Positions 23,263 through 30,195 of a stretch of 34,240 bases of DNA are shown piece after piece; position 1 is the stretch's first letter; each line of letters begins with the position of its first letter. The DNA comes from JABWBJ01 sp035646395. Its GTDB lineage: Bacteria; Gemmatimonadota; Gemmatimonadetes; Gemmatimonadales; Gemmatimonadaceae. The notes under the pieces are model-generated. The model was not told the origin of the DNA. It saw only the letters and a program-made list of their open reading frames with translations, and searched no databases. The stretch lies in NCBI GenBank assembly GCA_035646395.1, contig DASRPK010000101.1, positions 1 to 34,240 on the forward strand. The letters run 5' to 3'. Position numbers and translations under genes: made by a program.

Positions 23263-24755
23263 CTGACTCGGCAGTTCGATTGGTTCTGATACCGGCAGTG
23301 TTGTCACTGGCGGCATCGGTTGCATCGGCGCAGGGACGGGCGTCCCTCGGCGGCGTCGTGTTCGACAGTGTTGCGGGGAGACCGCTCGTTGGGGCGATGG
23401 TGCAGGTCACCGGCGCCGCCGGCGCGGTCGTTGGGCGCACCGCGTCCGCCGTGACCGATACCGCCGGTCGTTATGCGGTCAGTGGCCTGCCGGCGGGCCG
23501 CTACGTCGCTGGGTTCTTTCATGACGCGCTCGACACGTTAGGCCTGGTCGGCGAGCCGCGCGCTGTCACTGTCGCCGACACGACCGCGACACTGGACCTC
23601 GCCACACCCTCGCCGCGCACCATCATCGGCACGATCTGCGGCGCGGCCTCGGTTACTGATTCTGTCGGCCTTTTGATCGGCCACGTGCACAAGAGCGGAA
23701 CCAGCACGCCCATCGCCGGCGCGACGGTCACCGTCGAGTGGGGCGAAACCATCATCGAGAAGGGGAGCGTCCGGTCGCGCAACATGGCCGCCGACGCAAC
23801 CACAACCGGTCCGGGATGGTTTGCGATGTGCGACGTGCCCGGCGACGTCGAACTGACGGTCTCCGTCTCGTCAGGCTCGGATTCGAGCGGTTTCGTCAGC
23901 CTGGAAGTGCCACGCACCGGCGTACGGCACGTGACGTTTTACGTGGGCGGAGCCCGACGGGTGCCGAGTGTTGCCGTCGACACCATCACCCCTCTCGACA
24001 CGACAATCAAGGTTCTCGCTCCGGAAATGGTCTGGCGCGGTGGCGCCCGACTCACCGGCATTGTGCGCGATGAGCGAGGGCAGGGCGTTGATGGTGCGCG
24101 TGTGCTCGTCAGGGGCACGAACATTTCGAGCACTTCGAGCGATCGCGGATACTTCGTGCTCGACAGCCTGCCCGGCGGCACGCATACGCTCGAGGTCCGT
24201 GCACTTGGCTACCTGCCGGCGACTTCGATTGTCCATCTGGCCGCCGAGCAGCCGGCGCAAGCCGAGGTCTTCATCGGAGACAAGCTGGTGACGCTCGAGA
24301 CGGTGAAGGTCACCGCGACGCTCGTCTTCTCGCGCAACCTGGCCAAGTTCCAGACGAACCGCGAGCGGAACATCGGCGGGATGTTTGTGGGCCCACGGGA
24401 AATCGAGCGCTTCCGGGGGATGCGCTTCTCGAACCTGGTGCAGGCCATTCCCGGCGTCAGGCTCAATTATCGCGACGGGTTCTCGATCCTGATGGACTAC
24501 ACCGGCACAGACGACGGCAGGAGCCAGGGACTGTGCGTACCACAGTTTTATATCGATGGGCAGCGCAGCCAGTACACAGCGTCGGAAATCGAGGGACTGT
24601 ATCGCGCTGAAGAAATCGCGGGCCTCGAGGTCTATGTGCGCGAGAGCCAGCGCCCGATCGAATTCCAGGATATCAACTCACGCTGCGGCGCGATCGCGAT
24701 CTGGACACGCCCGGAACTGCGACGGCCGGGCACCGGGCGACCGCCGGAACGTTAG
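23241..24755 (+). CDS. Array gene F: larger exported protein with three regulatory-like domains and a plug-like end
   Basis: 504 residues, the longest and most diverged member. The signal peptide is about 8-31 (ASAQG). Three regulatory-like domains follow (about 35-120, 142-232 and 268-350), the third with LTGIVRDERGQGVDGARVLV and LPGGTHTLEVRALGYLP. LETVKVTAT (352-360) is the typical lead into a TonB plug, and residues 378-490 read as a plug: MFVGPREIERFRGM, LVQAIPGVRLNYRDG, CVPQFYIDG, IAGLEVYVRESQRP and RCGAIAIWTR. It ends 14 residues later with no barrel. The start is uncertain (GTG 23241 or GTG 23256), as both lie in a repeat without a clear ribosome-binding site. Its TAG overlaps the stop of the convergent kinase gene. 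Confidence 0.85.
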   Translation: MNRELVTPDSAVRLVLIPAVLSLAASVASAQGRASLGGVVFDSVAGRPLVGAMVQVTGAAGAVVGRTASAVTDTAGRYAVSGLPAGRYVAGFFHDALDTLGLVGEPRAVTVADTTATLDLATPSPRTIIGTICGAASVTDSVGLLIGHVHKSGTSTPIAGATVTVEWGETIIEKGSVRSRNMAADATTTGPGWFAMCDVPGDVELTVSVSSGSDSSGFVSLEVPRTGVRHVTFYVGGARRVPSVAVDTITPLDTTIKVLAPEMVWRGGARLTGIVRDERGQGVDGARVLVRGTNISSTSSDRGYFVLDSLPGGTHTLEVRALGYLPATSIVHLAAEQPAQAEVFIGDKLVTLETVKVTATLVFSRNLAKFQTNRERNIGGMFVGPREIERFRGMRFSNLVQAIPGVRLNYRDGFSILMDYTGTDDGRSQGLCVPQFYIDGQRSQYTASEIEGLYRAEEIAGLEVYVRESQRPIEFQDINSRCGAIAIWTRPELRRPGTGRPPER

Positions 24756-26656
24756 CGGTTCTGGCCCAGCAAGGAGCGCCGCGGTGCCCGGTCTTGTTCC
24801 TTCAGGAATCGTGCGATCGAAGTCACCAGCGAGTCCATTCCGCTCAGCACGTCAGGCTTGAAGCCGTGCATCGTGACGGCTCGCGTCATGTATGCGGAGT
24901 GCGCGGTGAGGTCGCGACTGGTGACTTGCCAGATCACCGATGTATCGGGCAGGACTGACGCACCGACTGAGGCAAACAGCTCGACATTCATCGAATCGGA
25001 GATCGCGCTGATCGTGCGCGTCCTTGCCAGCATTGCGCGAACGCTGTCCTCGGGAATGAGCACATAACGCGGGTCGCGCGCGAGCGTGCGGCGCAGGCTG
25101 TCGACGACCGAATCGACCTGCGGCGCGAGGAATTTCGAGCGCGAGTTGAGAGTTGGATAGGAAACAAAGACTCGTCGGGGCGGTCCAAGTGTTTCCATCC
25201 GGGCGGCGAATGCCTCACGAGAGAGCTGTTGCGCCCGCAGCAGTTGCTGTTCGCTCCGGCGTTCCTGCTCGCCCTTGTGCTCTTGAATGATGACGTCAGG
25301 GCGTCCCGTCCCCCGCCGCTCGTTCTCGCGCTGGAAGCGCCGCACAATTGAGTCGATTTTCGGGTCACCCATGTTGAACGTCAACGCCTGCGGGGCGCCG
25401 CGTACGCGCGTCACAGAATCGAGCACCGCTTTCTGGATTTCCGCGCGCAGGGAGTCGACCATCCGCGTCACGCTGCGCGAGAGATCTTCGGCCGCGGACG
25501 CAACCGCTCTCTCCCCACCGCCCGACTGAACGGGTTTCGTTACCGCGGATTCTGCCTTGGCGGTAACCGTCGTCTGCTGCTCGCCCAGCTTCTGCTGGAT
25601 CGCGGCAGCTATGGCGAGAGAATCCTCCCGTGTCAGCGCTGGTGCGGTCGCGGCAGCTGGTGTGCTGTCAGCAACAACCGAAGTTGGCTGCACGTCCTGG
25701 CGTGGCCAGAGCGCGATCGCCGAAACCGCGGCTGCCGTCACCAGTCCACCAAGGATCCAGACGCGACGCGGCGTAAACGCGCGCAGTGGCGTCATCGCGC
25801 CTGACGAGATCTCGAGCGAGTCGAGCAGCGAAACGATTTCGGTGGCGGTTTGAGGCCGGTCAGCTGGATTTTTGGCCAGGCACCGTGTCAGCAGTGCCGC
25901 GAGCGCCGGCGGCGCATCGGGACGACGCTTCGAGATTGGCTCGGGAGCGCGGGTCAGCTGCGCCGCCATCGTCTCCTGTGGCGACGACGCCTTGAACGGC
26001 GCCTCGCCAGCGAGCAACTCGTAGCCGAGCAATCCGACGGCGTAGATGTCGACGCGATGATCGGCGGCGGGGTCTCCGGCGAGTTGCTCCGGCGCCATGT
26101 ATGCCGGCGTGCCAATCGCCATTCCACTCGTTGTCATGCCGACGGACGGCAACGCTGCCGAGATGGCCTTGGCGACGCCAAAGTCGGTGACGACGGCGTG
26201 GGAGCCGCTGCGCAGCACGTTTCCCGGCTTGATGTCGCGATGGATGACGCCACGCGAATGCGCGTAGGCCAGTGCGTCCGACACGTCGTGCAGGATGCGA
26301 ACGACTTCACGCGGCGAGAACTTCACGTTTTCGTGGAGGGCATACCGCAGCGATTCGCCTTCGATGTACGGCATGGTGAAGTACAGCAGGTCAGCTGCCG
26401 ATCCCGCCGCATGCAACGGCACGATATGCGGATGCTGGAGTTGCGCGGCGAGCTGGATCTCGCGTCGGAAACGCTCGCGGTTTACACCCGCGGCCAGCTC
26501 GGGTGGAAGAACTTTTACAACGACCTGGCGATTGAGCGACTTCTCGAGCGCGACGAACACGCGGCTCATTCCGCTTCCGGTCAGCTCCCGCTCGAGGACG
26601 TAGCCGTCCCCCAGGGCGCTTTGCAGCTCAGTTTCGAAACTATCGAGACCGGACAT
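24752..26656 (-). CDS. Transmembrane Ser/Thr protein kinase (PknB-like) with extracytoplasmic domain
   Basis: 634 residues. The N-terminal kinase domain (about 19-285) has all catalytic elements: loop GSGMSRVF (27-34), Lys48, RREI with Glu66, HRDIKPGN (139-146), DFG (158-160), and APEQ (188-191). One membrane helix (about 300-317) leads to an extracytoplasmic part of some 315 residues. This has a charged, Gln/Arg-rich probable coiled-coil (about 455-500) and a terminal region with PRYVLIPEDSVRAML and VIWQVTSRDLTAHSAYMTRAVT, which resembles TolB/FlgO-like sensing domains. ATG 26656 is chosen because upstream codons translate a tandem repeat. It converges on array gene F with stop codons overlapping by 4 bp, so read-through antisense RNA could link the two. 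Confidence 0.93.
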   Translation of the reverse strand: MSGLDSFETELQSALGDGYVLERELTGSGMSRVFVALEKSLNRQVVVKVLPPELAAGVNRERFRREIQLAAQLQHPHIVPLHAAGSAADLLYFTMPYIEGESLRYALHENVKFSPREVVRILHDVSDALAYAHSRGVIHRDIKPGNVLRSGSHAVVTDFGVAKAISAALPSVGMTTSGMAIGTPAYMAPEQLAGDPAADHRVDIYAVGLLGYELLAGEAPFKASSPQETMAAQLTRAPEPISKRRPDAPPALAALLTRCLAKNPADRPQTATEIVSLLDSLEISSGAMTPLRAFTPRRVWILGGLVTAAAVSAIALWPRQDVQPTSVVADSTPAAATAPALTREDSLAIAAAIQQKLGEQQTTVTAKAESAVTKPVQSGGGERAVASAAEDLSRSVTRMVDSLRAEIQKAVLDSVTRVRGAPQALTFNMGDPKIDSIVRRFQRENERRGTGRPDVIIQEHKGEQERRSEQQLLRAQQLSREAFAARMETLGPPRRVFVSYPTLNSRSKFLAPQVDSVVDSLRRTLARDPRYVLIPEDSVRAMLARTRTISAISDSMNVELFASVGASVLPDTSVIWQVTSRDLTAHSAYMTRAVTMHGFKPDVLSGMDSLVTSIARFLKEQDRAPRRSLLGQNR

Positions 26657-26661
26657 GTTCG

Positions 26662-26703
26662 AATTGCAGATTGCAAATCGCAAATTGCAAATTGCAAGTT
26701 GCG
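26662..26703 (-). repeat. AATTGCA heptamer array upstream of the kinase
   Basis: Six 7-bp units (AATTGCA, GATTGCA, AATCGCA, AATTGCA, AATTGCA, AGTTGCG) begin 6 bp before the kinase ATG, in its 5' leader. The sequence is AT-rich compared with its surroundings. The rest of the 26704-26905 gap shows no gene. Confidence 0.75.
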
Positions 26704-26905
26704 GTTTGGCACTCGAGAGTCGATAAGTGCGGCAGCAGGAGTGCTGTTCTACCCACCGACTTGGACGTTCCAATCTGCATTATGCGAATCCCCGGTGACA
26801 GCCGAGTTCTTGTCGGTTTGACATCGCCGGCCGTGCCATAGCGCTCAACGCCGTGACGAGGGGAGGTGCTGTGGCGGTAAGACGAGCGGTACGAGGCGAA
26901 TGCGA

Positions 26906-27565
26906 TCAGTTCGCGTTCCGGCGATACCGGCGCACGTAAGCCGGAATCTCCAGGCCATTGTCGAGTCTGGGGTCCGGAACCGCGGTTCCGGGGCGTAGGG
27001 CGAGCGGGAGAACGCCGGCCCAGATCGGGAGCTCGTAGTCCTCATCGTCGTCCAGGGGCGGGCCGGTCCGGATCTTGGCCGCCGCCAGTTCAATCGGGAT
27101 CGAGACCACACTCGTCGCCTTCAATTCCTTCTTTGAAGGATGACGGGCATCGGCCCAGCGTCCGCGGGCGATGTGCTCGGAGAACGCCTCGAGTGCTGCA
27201 AGCTTCTCTTCAGCCGATTCCACAAGGCGCCCCGTGCCATGCAGAACAACGGAGCGGTAGTTCATCGAACTGTGAAAGACGGATCGGGCGAGGACGATGC
27301 CATCGATCAGCGTGATGGCGACCGAAATCGGGTTGCCGTCAGCAGCGTGCTGCAGCAACCGGCTGGTGCGCGCGCCATGCAGCAGCAGCTGATCGCCGAG
27401 TCGCGCGTGCAAGGTGGGAATCACGGCAGGCACGCCGTCGGTGATGAAGGCCACGTGACAAACGAGCGCCTCGTCGATGATCGAGTGCACGGTCTCGCGA
27501 TCGTAGTGGCCGCGTTTCGGCATGCGGCGGACTCGATTGCGAGCGGTGACAGGAAAGTTGGGCAT
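26906..27565 (-). CDS. FMN-binding pyridoxamine 5'-phosphate oxidase-like (NimA/PPOX-related) protein
   Basis: 219-residue split-barrel flavoprotein of the pyridoxamine-phosphate-oxidase-related group (PF12900 type). Visible features are RRMPKRGHYDRETVHSIIDEA, the typical helix of that group, VCHVAFITDGVPAVIPTLHARLGDQLLLHG and SVFHSSMNYRSVVLHGTGRLV, the FMN-contacting region. A C-terminal tail (about 168-219) contains SIPIELAAAKIRTGPPLDD and is also typical. The role is unknown; relatives include flavin-dependent reductases and 5-nitroimidazole-inactivating NimA. ATG 27565 is chosen; a TTG five codons upstream is possible. It lies in the same direction as the methyltransferase upstream. Confidence 0.85.
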   Translation of the reverse strand: MPNFPVTARNRVRRMPKRGHYDRETVHSIIDEALVCHVAFITDGVPAVIPTLHARLGDQLLLHGARTSRLLQHAADGNPISVAITLIDGIVLARSVFHSSMNYRSVVLHGTGRLVESAEEKLAALEAFSEHIARGRWADARHPSKKELKATSVVSIPIELAAAKIRTGPPLDDDEDYELPIWAGVLPLALRPGTAVPDPRLDNGLEIPAYVRRYRRNAN

Positions 27566-27653
27566 TGTGAGATCAGTCAAGCGTCGCGCAGCCGGAATTG
27601 GCGGAGGACATGCTATCGGCAGAAGTTATTGCGGCGACCGGGGGCAGCGCTTG

Positions 27654-28523
27654 TCAGGTGTTGCGGCCTGGTTCGAGACGATAAACCATGAGATGGTAGG
27701 TCTTGTATCGCTCGAAAGTCTCGCGGCTGCGGTGACCTGAAAAATACTTGTATTGAAGTTTTCGCAGCTTCTTTCTGAAGAACCATTTCAGCAGGCGTGT
27801 GCTCAGCGGGTAGTTCGAGCCGAGGTACGTGTCGATGGTGTGTCCAGCAGGTTTCGCCCGAGTCATCAGCCAGTCATTCAGCAGCTGGAGGTTCGGGCTC
27901 ACACGCTTCGTGAGGTCTTCATCCTTCATGAGCCGGAACGGAAACTTCCCCATCGTCTCGAGGAACTCGCGCTGCGGGTGGCCCCCGCCGAAGCTCTTGT
28001 CGCCGGGCCCGCCGTCACCATGGGCTGCCGTCTTGAAGAAGTCGCAGATCAGCAGCATGCCACCGGGCTTCAGGAGCTGCTGCACGATCGGCAGCGAGTC
28101 GCCGGGCTTGATGTACTGGAAGCTTTCACTGAACAGCACGATGTCATAACGACCGCGCGCTTCAGCGACGGGAAAGTCCTCGAACTTGCACTCGAAGATT
28201 TTCGGCTGATACCCGGCGCGCTCACCGACCCGTCGCCTGACGAGTGCGCCCAGGTCGGGGGAGGGGATGACACCATCGGCGAGGTAGCCGCGATCCAGCA
28301 TCTGCGAAATGAGATGGCCGGTTCCGCATCCCACATCCAGTACGCGGACCTCGTGTGTCGTCGCGGCGGGGAGCTGCGACAGGATCATGTCGCTGTAACG
28401 CTGCTGGGCCGTCCGCAGATTGCTGAAGGAAAGCTCGAGATCGTTATCCCACAGCCCGTAATGCAGGTCCTGGACGTCGCCCAGTTGTTGCGCGAGTACG
28501 AGTCCAAGTTCTCGACTATGCAT
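27654..28523 (-). CDS. Class I SAM-dependent methyltransferase
   Basis: 289-residue cytosolic methyltransferase with SAM motif I VRVLDVGCGTGH (59-70), an acidic end of strand 2, YDIVLFSESFQYI (motif II) and LLKPGGMLLICDFF (motif III). An added C-terminal half (about 195-289) with FFRKKLRKLQYKYFSGHRS and RYKTYHLMVYRL is basic and aromatic and probably forms the substrate cap. The substrate is unknown; the pattern fits small-molecule or lipid methylation rather than nucleic acid. The frame is open 61 codons further upstream, but that part is repeat and overlaps the next gene, so ATG 28523 is preferred. Confidence 0.88.
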   Translation of the reverse strand: MHSRELGLVLAQQLGDVQDLHYGLWDNDLELSFSNLRTAQQRYSDMILSQLPAATTHEVRVLDVGCGTGHLISQMLDRGYLADGVIPSPDLGALVRRRVGERAGYQPKIFECKFEDFPVAEARGRYDIVLFSESFQYIKPGDSLPIVQQLLKPGGMLLICDFFKTAAHGDGGPGDKSFGGGHPQREFLETMGKFPFRLMKDEDLTKRVSPNLQLLNDWLMTRAKPAGHTIDTYLGSNYPLSTRLLKWFFRKKLRKLQYKYFSGHRSRETFERYKTYHLMVYRLEPGRNT

Positions 28524-28528
28524 GAAAC

Positions 28529-28556
28529 GAGATGGGAGATGGGAGATGGGAGACGC
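28529..28556 (-). repeat. GAGATGG heptamer array upstream of the methyltransferase
   Basis: Three exact GAGATGG units and a fourth, GAGACGC, start 6 bp before the methyltransferase ATG. On the coding strand this is a C/T-rich leader. Placement and step match the arrays before the kinase and M28 genes. Confidence 0.7.
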
Positions 28557-28614
28557 ACCGCGCAACGCAGTCGATGCACTAAACTGACCGCCGACGCAAG
28601 TGCGCCAACGGCGC

Positions 28615-29154
28615 TTACCGACGTGCGTTTCGATCGATTTCGTTTTGCCGACGCAAGGCCTCGTTCCAATCGATCGACGGCGCCACTTCCTGGTCCGCGA
28701 GTGCAAGACTGTCGAGCGCTCGCTCGATCACCGGGGCACCAAGGTCCGCGGGGAGCGACTGCCCGAATTCCAACTCGGCGCGCCGGCAGAGGCGCTCTTC
28801 ACGGGCTCGGTCACGGTTGTATCGACTGACGCCCATGCGATCGACGCGCGCGTGCATTCCTTCGTGGACGATTGACGACGCGACAGGTGCCGCGGTGATG
28901 TCGCGCCGGGCGAGGAAGGTCAGCTCCGTGACGCAAGCGCCATGTTCGGCGATCCAGGCTCCGCGACAGGGAAACCGAACGACCTGAATCTGGTCCAGGT
29001 CGCGCTGGAGGTGTCGAAAACGCCACGGCTGATAGCGCTCGATGAGCGCCAGCGCTTCATCGAGCCGAGCGAGCACGTCCGGAGTCGCAATGTCCGGGCG
29101 CGTGTTGTCCACAACGACCGGAATTCCGCGAAGGACCAGGGTTTCGACTGCCAT
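28615..29154 (-). CDS. Putative HExxH (gluzincin-like) metallopeptidase, 179 residues
   Basis: I do not recognise the family. The protein has a zinc-metallopeptidase motif, HEGMH (97-101), with hydrophobic residues before it (VASSIV) and Glu120 nineteen residues after the second His, the spacing expected for a gluzincin third ligand (REERLCRRAELEF, 118-130). A preceding strand region (HGACVTELTFLARRDI) would form the edge of the active site. The first 60 residues hold IPVVVDNTRPDIATPDVLARLDEALALIERY. No signal peptide is seen, so it is probably cytosolic. It is followed by the methyltransferase after 91 bp. Substrate and role are unknown; the enzymatic call rests on the motif. Confidence 0.7.
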   Translation of the reverse strand: MAVETLVLRGIPVVVDNTRPDIATPDVLARLDEALALIERYQPWRFRHLQRDLDQIQVVRFPCRGAWIAEHGACVTELTFLARRDITAAPVASSIVHEGMHARVDRMGVSRYNRDRAREERLCRRAELEFGQSLPADLGAPVIERALDSLALADQEVAPSIDWNEALRRQNEIDRNARR

Positions 29155-29201
29155 GATTTGTTCAATCTAAACTCGCATATGCTGGTTGCGGGTTTCTGAT
29201 T

Positions 29202-29213
29202 ACTAGTGCTAGT
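29202..29213. promoter_or_regulatory. CTAG-containing palindrome in a divergent promoter region
   Basis: ACTAG-TG-CTAGT is a 5-bp inverted repeat containing two CTAG tetranucleotides, a rare word in bacteria. It sits between the divergent metallopeptidase-like and dioxygenase genes. The overlapping 9-mer GCTAGTACT (29208-29216) recurs at 8836-8844 upstream of the SLT gene, suggesting a shared regulator. Confidence 0.3.
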
Positions 29214-29297
29214 ACTGGTTGCGACAAGCGAGCCGGTGTTAACGCGAAGGGTCACGGCTCGTCTCAGCTTCAACCACGATCTTCTACGGAGCGGCGC

Positions 29298-30044
29298 ATG
29301 GACAACGACGACGCGCAGGTTGGACGGATCCTTACGCGGCGCGAAGTGATTGCCCTGCTGGGAGTGGCCGGAGCCGGCGCGGTGGCTTCCCGCGTGGGCG
29401 CGCAGCCCGGAGCTGCAGCGTCGACTCCTTCGCGAGTCTGGGTTCCGGCGTGTGTCGTCACGCCGGCGCAAACGGAAGGTCCGTATTTCGTGGACGAGAA
29501 ACTGAATCGTGCCGATATCCGGCCTGATCCGACGAACGGCAAGGTAAGCGCGGGCACACCACTCGACCTGGAAATCCGTGTGTACCGCGTCGCGAATGGC
29601 GCCTGCACGCCGTACCAGAACGCGATGGTCGACATCTGGCAGTGCGACGCGATGGGACTGTACTCCGATGTGCGCGACACGAACGGCTTCTTCAACACCG
29701 CCGGCCAGAAGTTCCTGCGTGGTTACCAGCTCACCGGCGCGTCAGGCGTCGCGAAATTCACGACGATCTATCCGGGCTGGTACCAGGGCCGGACGGTGCA
29801 CATCCACTTCAAGGTCCGGTCGAGTACCGGCGCGCGCGCCGCGGAGTTCACGTCGCAGCTCTACTTCGACGACGCTGTCAGCGACAAGGTCCTTGCCCAG
29901 GCGCCGTACAACACCAAGTCGGGGAACCGCACACGAAACGAGCGCGATGGACTTTTCGGCAATGGCGGCAGGCAGCTCATTCTCACTGTTGCTGAGCAGG
30001 GAACTGGATGGAAAGGCTCGTTTGATATTGGGTTAACGACCTAG
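29298..30044 (+). CDS. Tat-exported intradiol ring-cleavage dioxygenase-like protein
   Basis: 248-residue protein of the intradiol dioxygenase family, which uses non-haem Fe(III) to open catechol rings. The N-terminus carries a twin-arginine signal (TRREVIALLG, Arg14-Arg15) and a hydrophobic stretch, so it is exported folded. The fold starts at TPAQTEGPYFV (55-65) and continues with VDIWQCDAMGLYSDV, where Tyr122 is an iron ligand, then TIYPGWYQGRTVHIHF with Tyr158, His168 and His170, and Arg165 at the conserved place. It is smaller than catechol 1,2-dioxygenase and lacks the N-terminal helical dimerisation domain. Exported relatives are known, but the substrate here is unclear. No aromatic-degradation genes are adjacent. 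Confidence 0.92.
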   Translation: MDNDDAQVGRILTRREVIALLGVAGAGAVASRVGAQPGAAASTPSRVWVPACVVTPAQTEGPYFVDEKLNRADIRPDPTNGKVSAGTPLDLEIRVYRVANGACTPYQNAMVDIWQCDAMGLYSDVRDTNGFFNTAGQKFLRGYQLTGASGVAKFTTIYPGWYQGRTVHIHFKVRSSTGARAAEFTSQLYFDDAVSDKVLAQAPYNTKSGNRTRNERDGLFGNGGRQLILTVAEQGTGWKGSFDIGLTT

Positions 30045-30050
30045 GCCAGA

Positions 30051-30195
30051 GGCCAGAAGTACGTGAGGGGTTAAATTGGGGCATGGGGCATGGGGCATGG
30101 GGCACGGGGCACGGGGCACGGGGCATGGGGGAAACCAGGCCATTCCATGCCCCATGCCCCATGCCCCATGCCCTTTTGGAATCCGGCTTCTGGCC
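30051..30195. terminator. GGGGCAT heptamer hairpin between convergent genes
   Basis: Outer arms GGCCAGAAG (30051-30059) and CTTCTGGCC (30187-30195) pair perfectly. Inside, seven 7-bp units GGGGCAT/GGGGCAC (30078-30126) face three ATGCCCC units and a partial fourth (30147-30173), giving a stem of more than 20 bp. The element lies between the dioxygenase and BNR genes and is probably a two-way terminator. The top strand is strongly G-rich and could also form a quadruplex. Confidence 0.75.

Noticed and set aside
17753..24755. Degenerate TonB-dependent receptor genes broken by frameshifts
   Set aside because: All six have intact frames and end at the same structural point, and the spacers contain no remnant barrel sequence.
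26657..26773. Extended kinase N-terminus
   Set aside because: It includes translated AATTGCA repeats and no kinase sequence; ATG 26656 fits the family.
28524..28706. Longer methyltransferase start overlapping the metallopeptidase gene
   Set aside because: The added residues are basic, low-complexity and include translated GAGATGG repeat. ATG 28523 gives a normal methyltransferase start.
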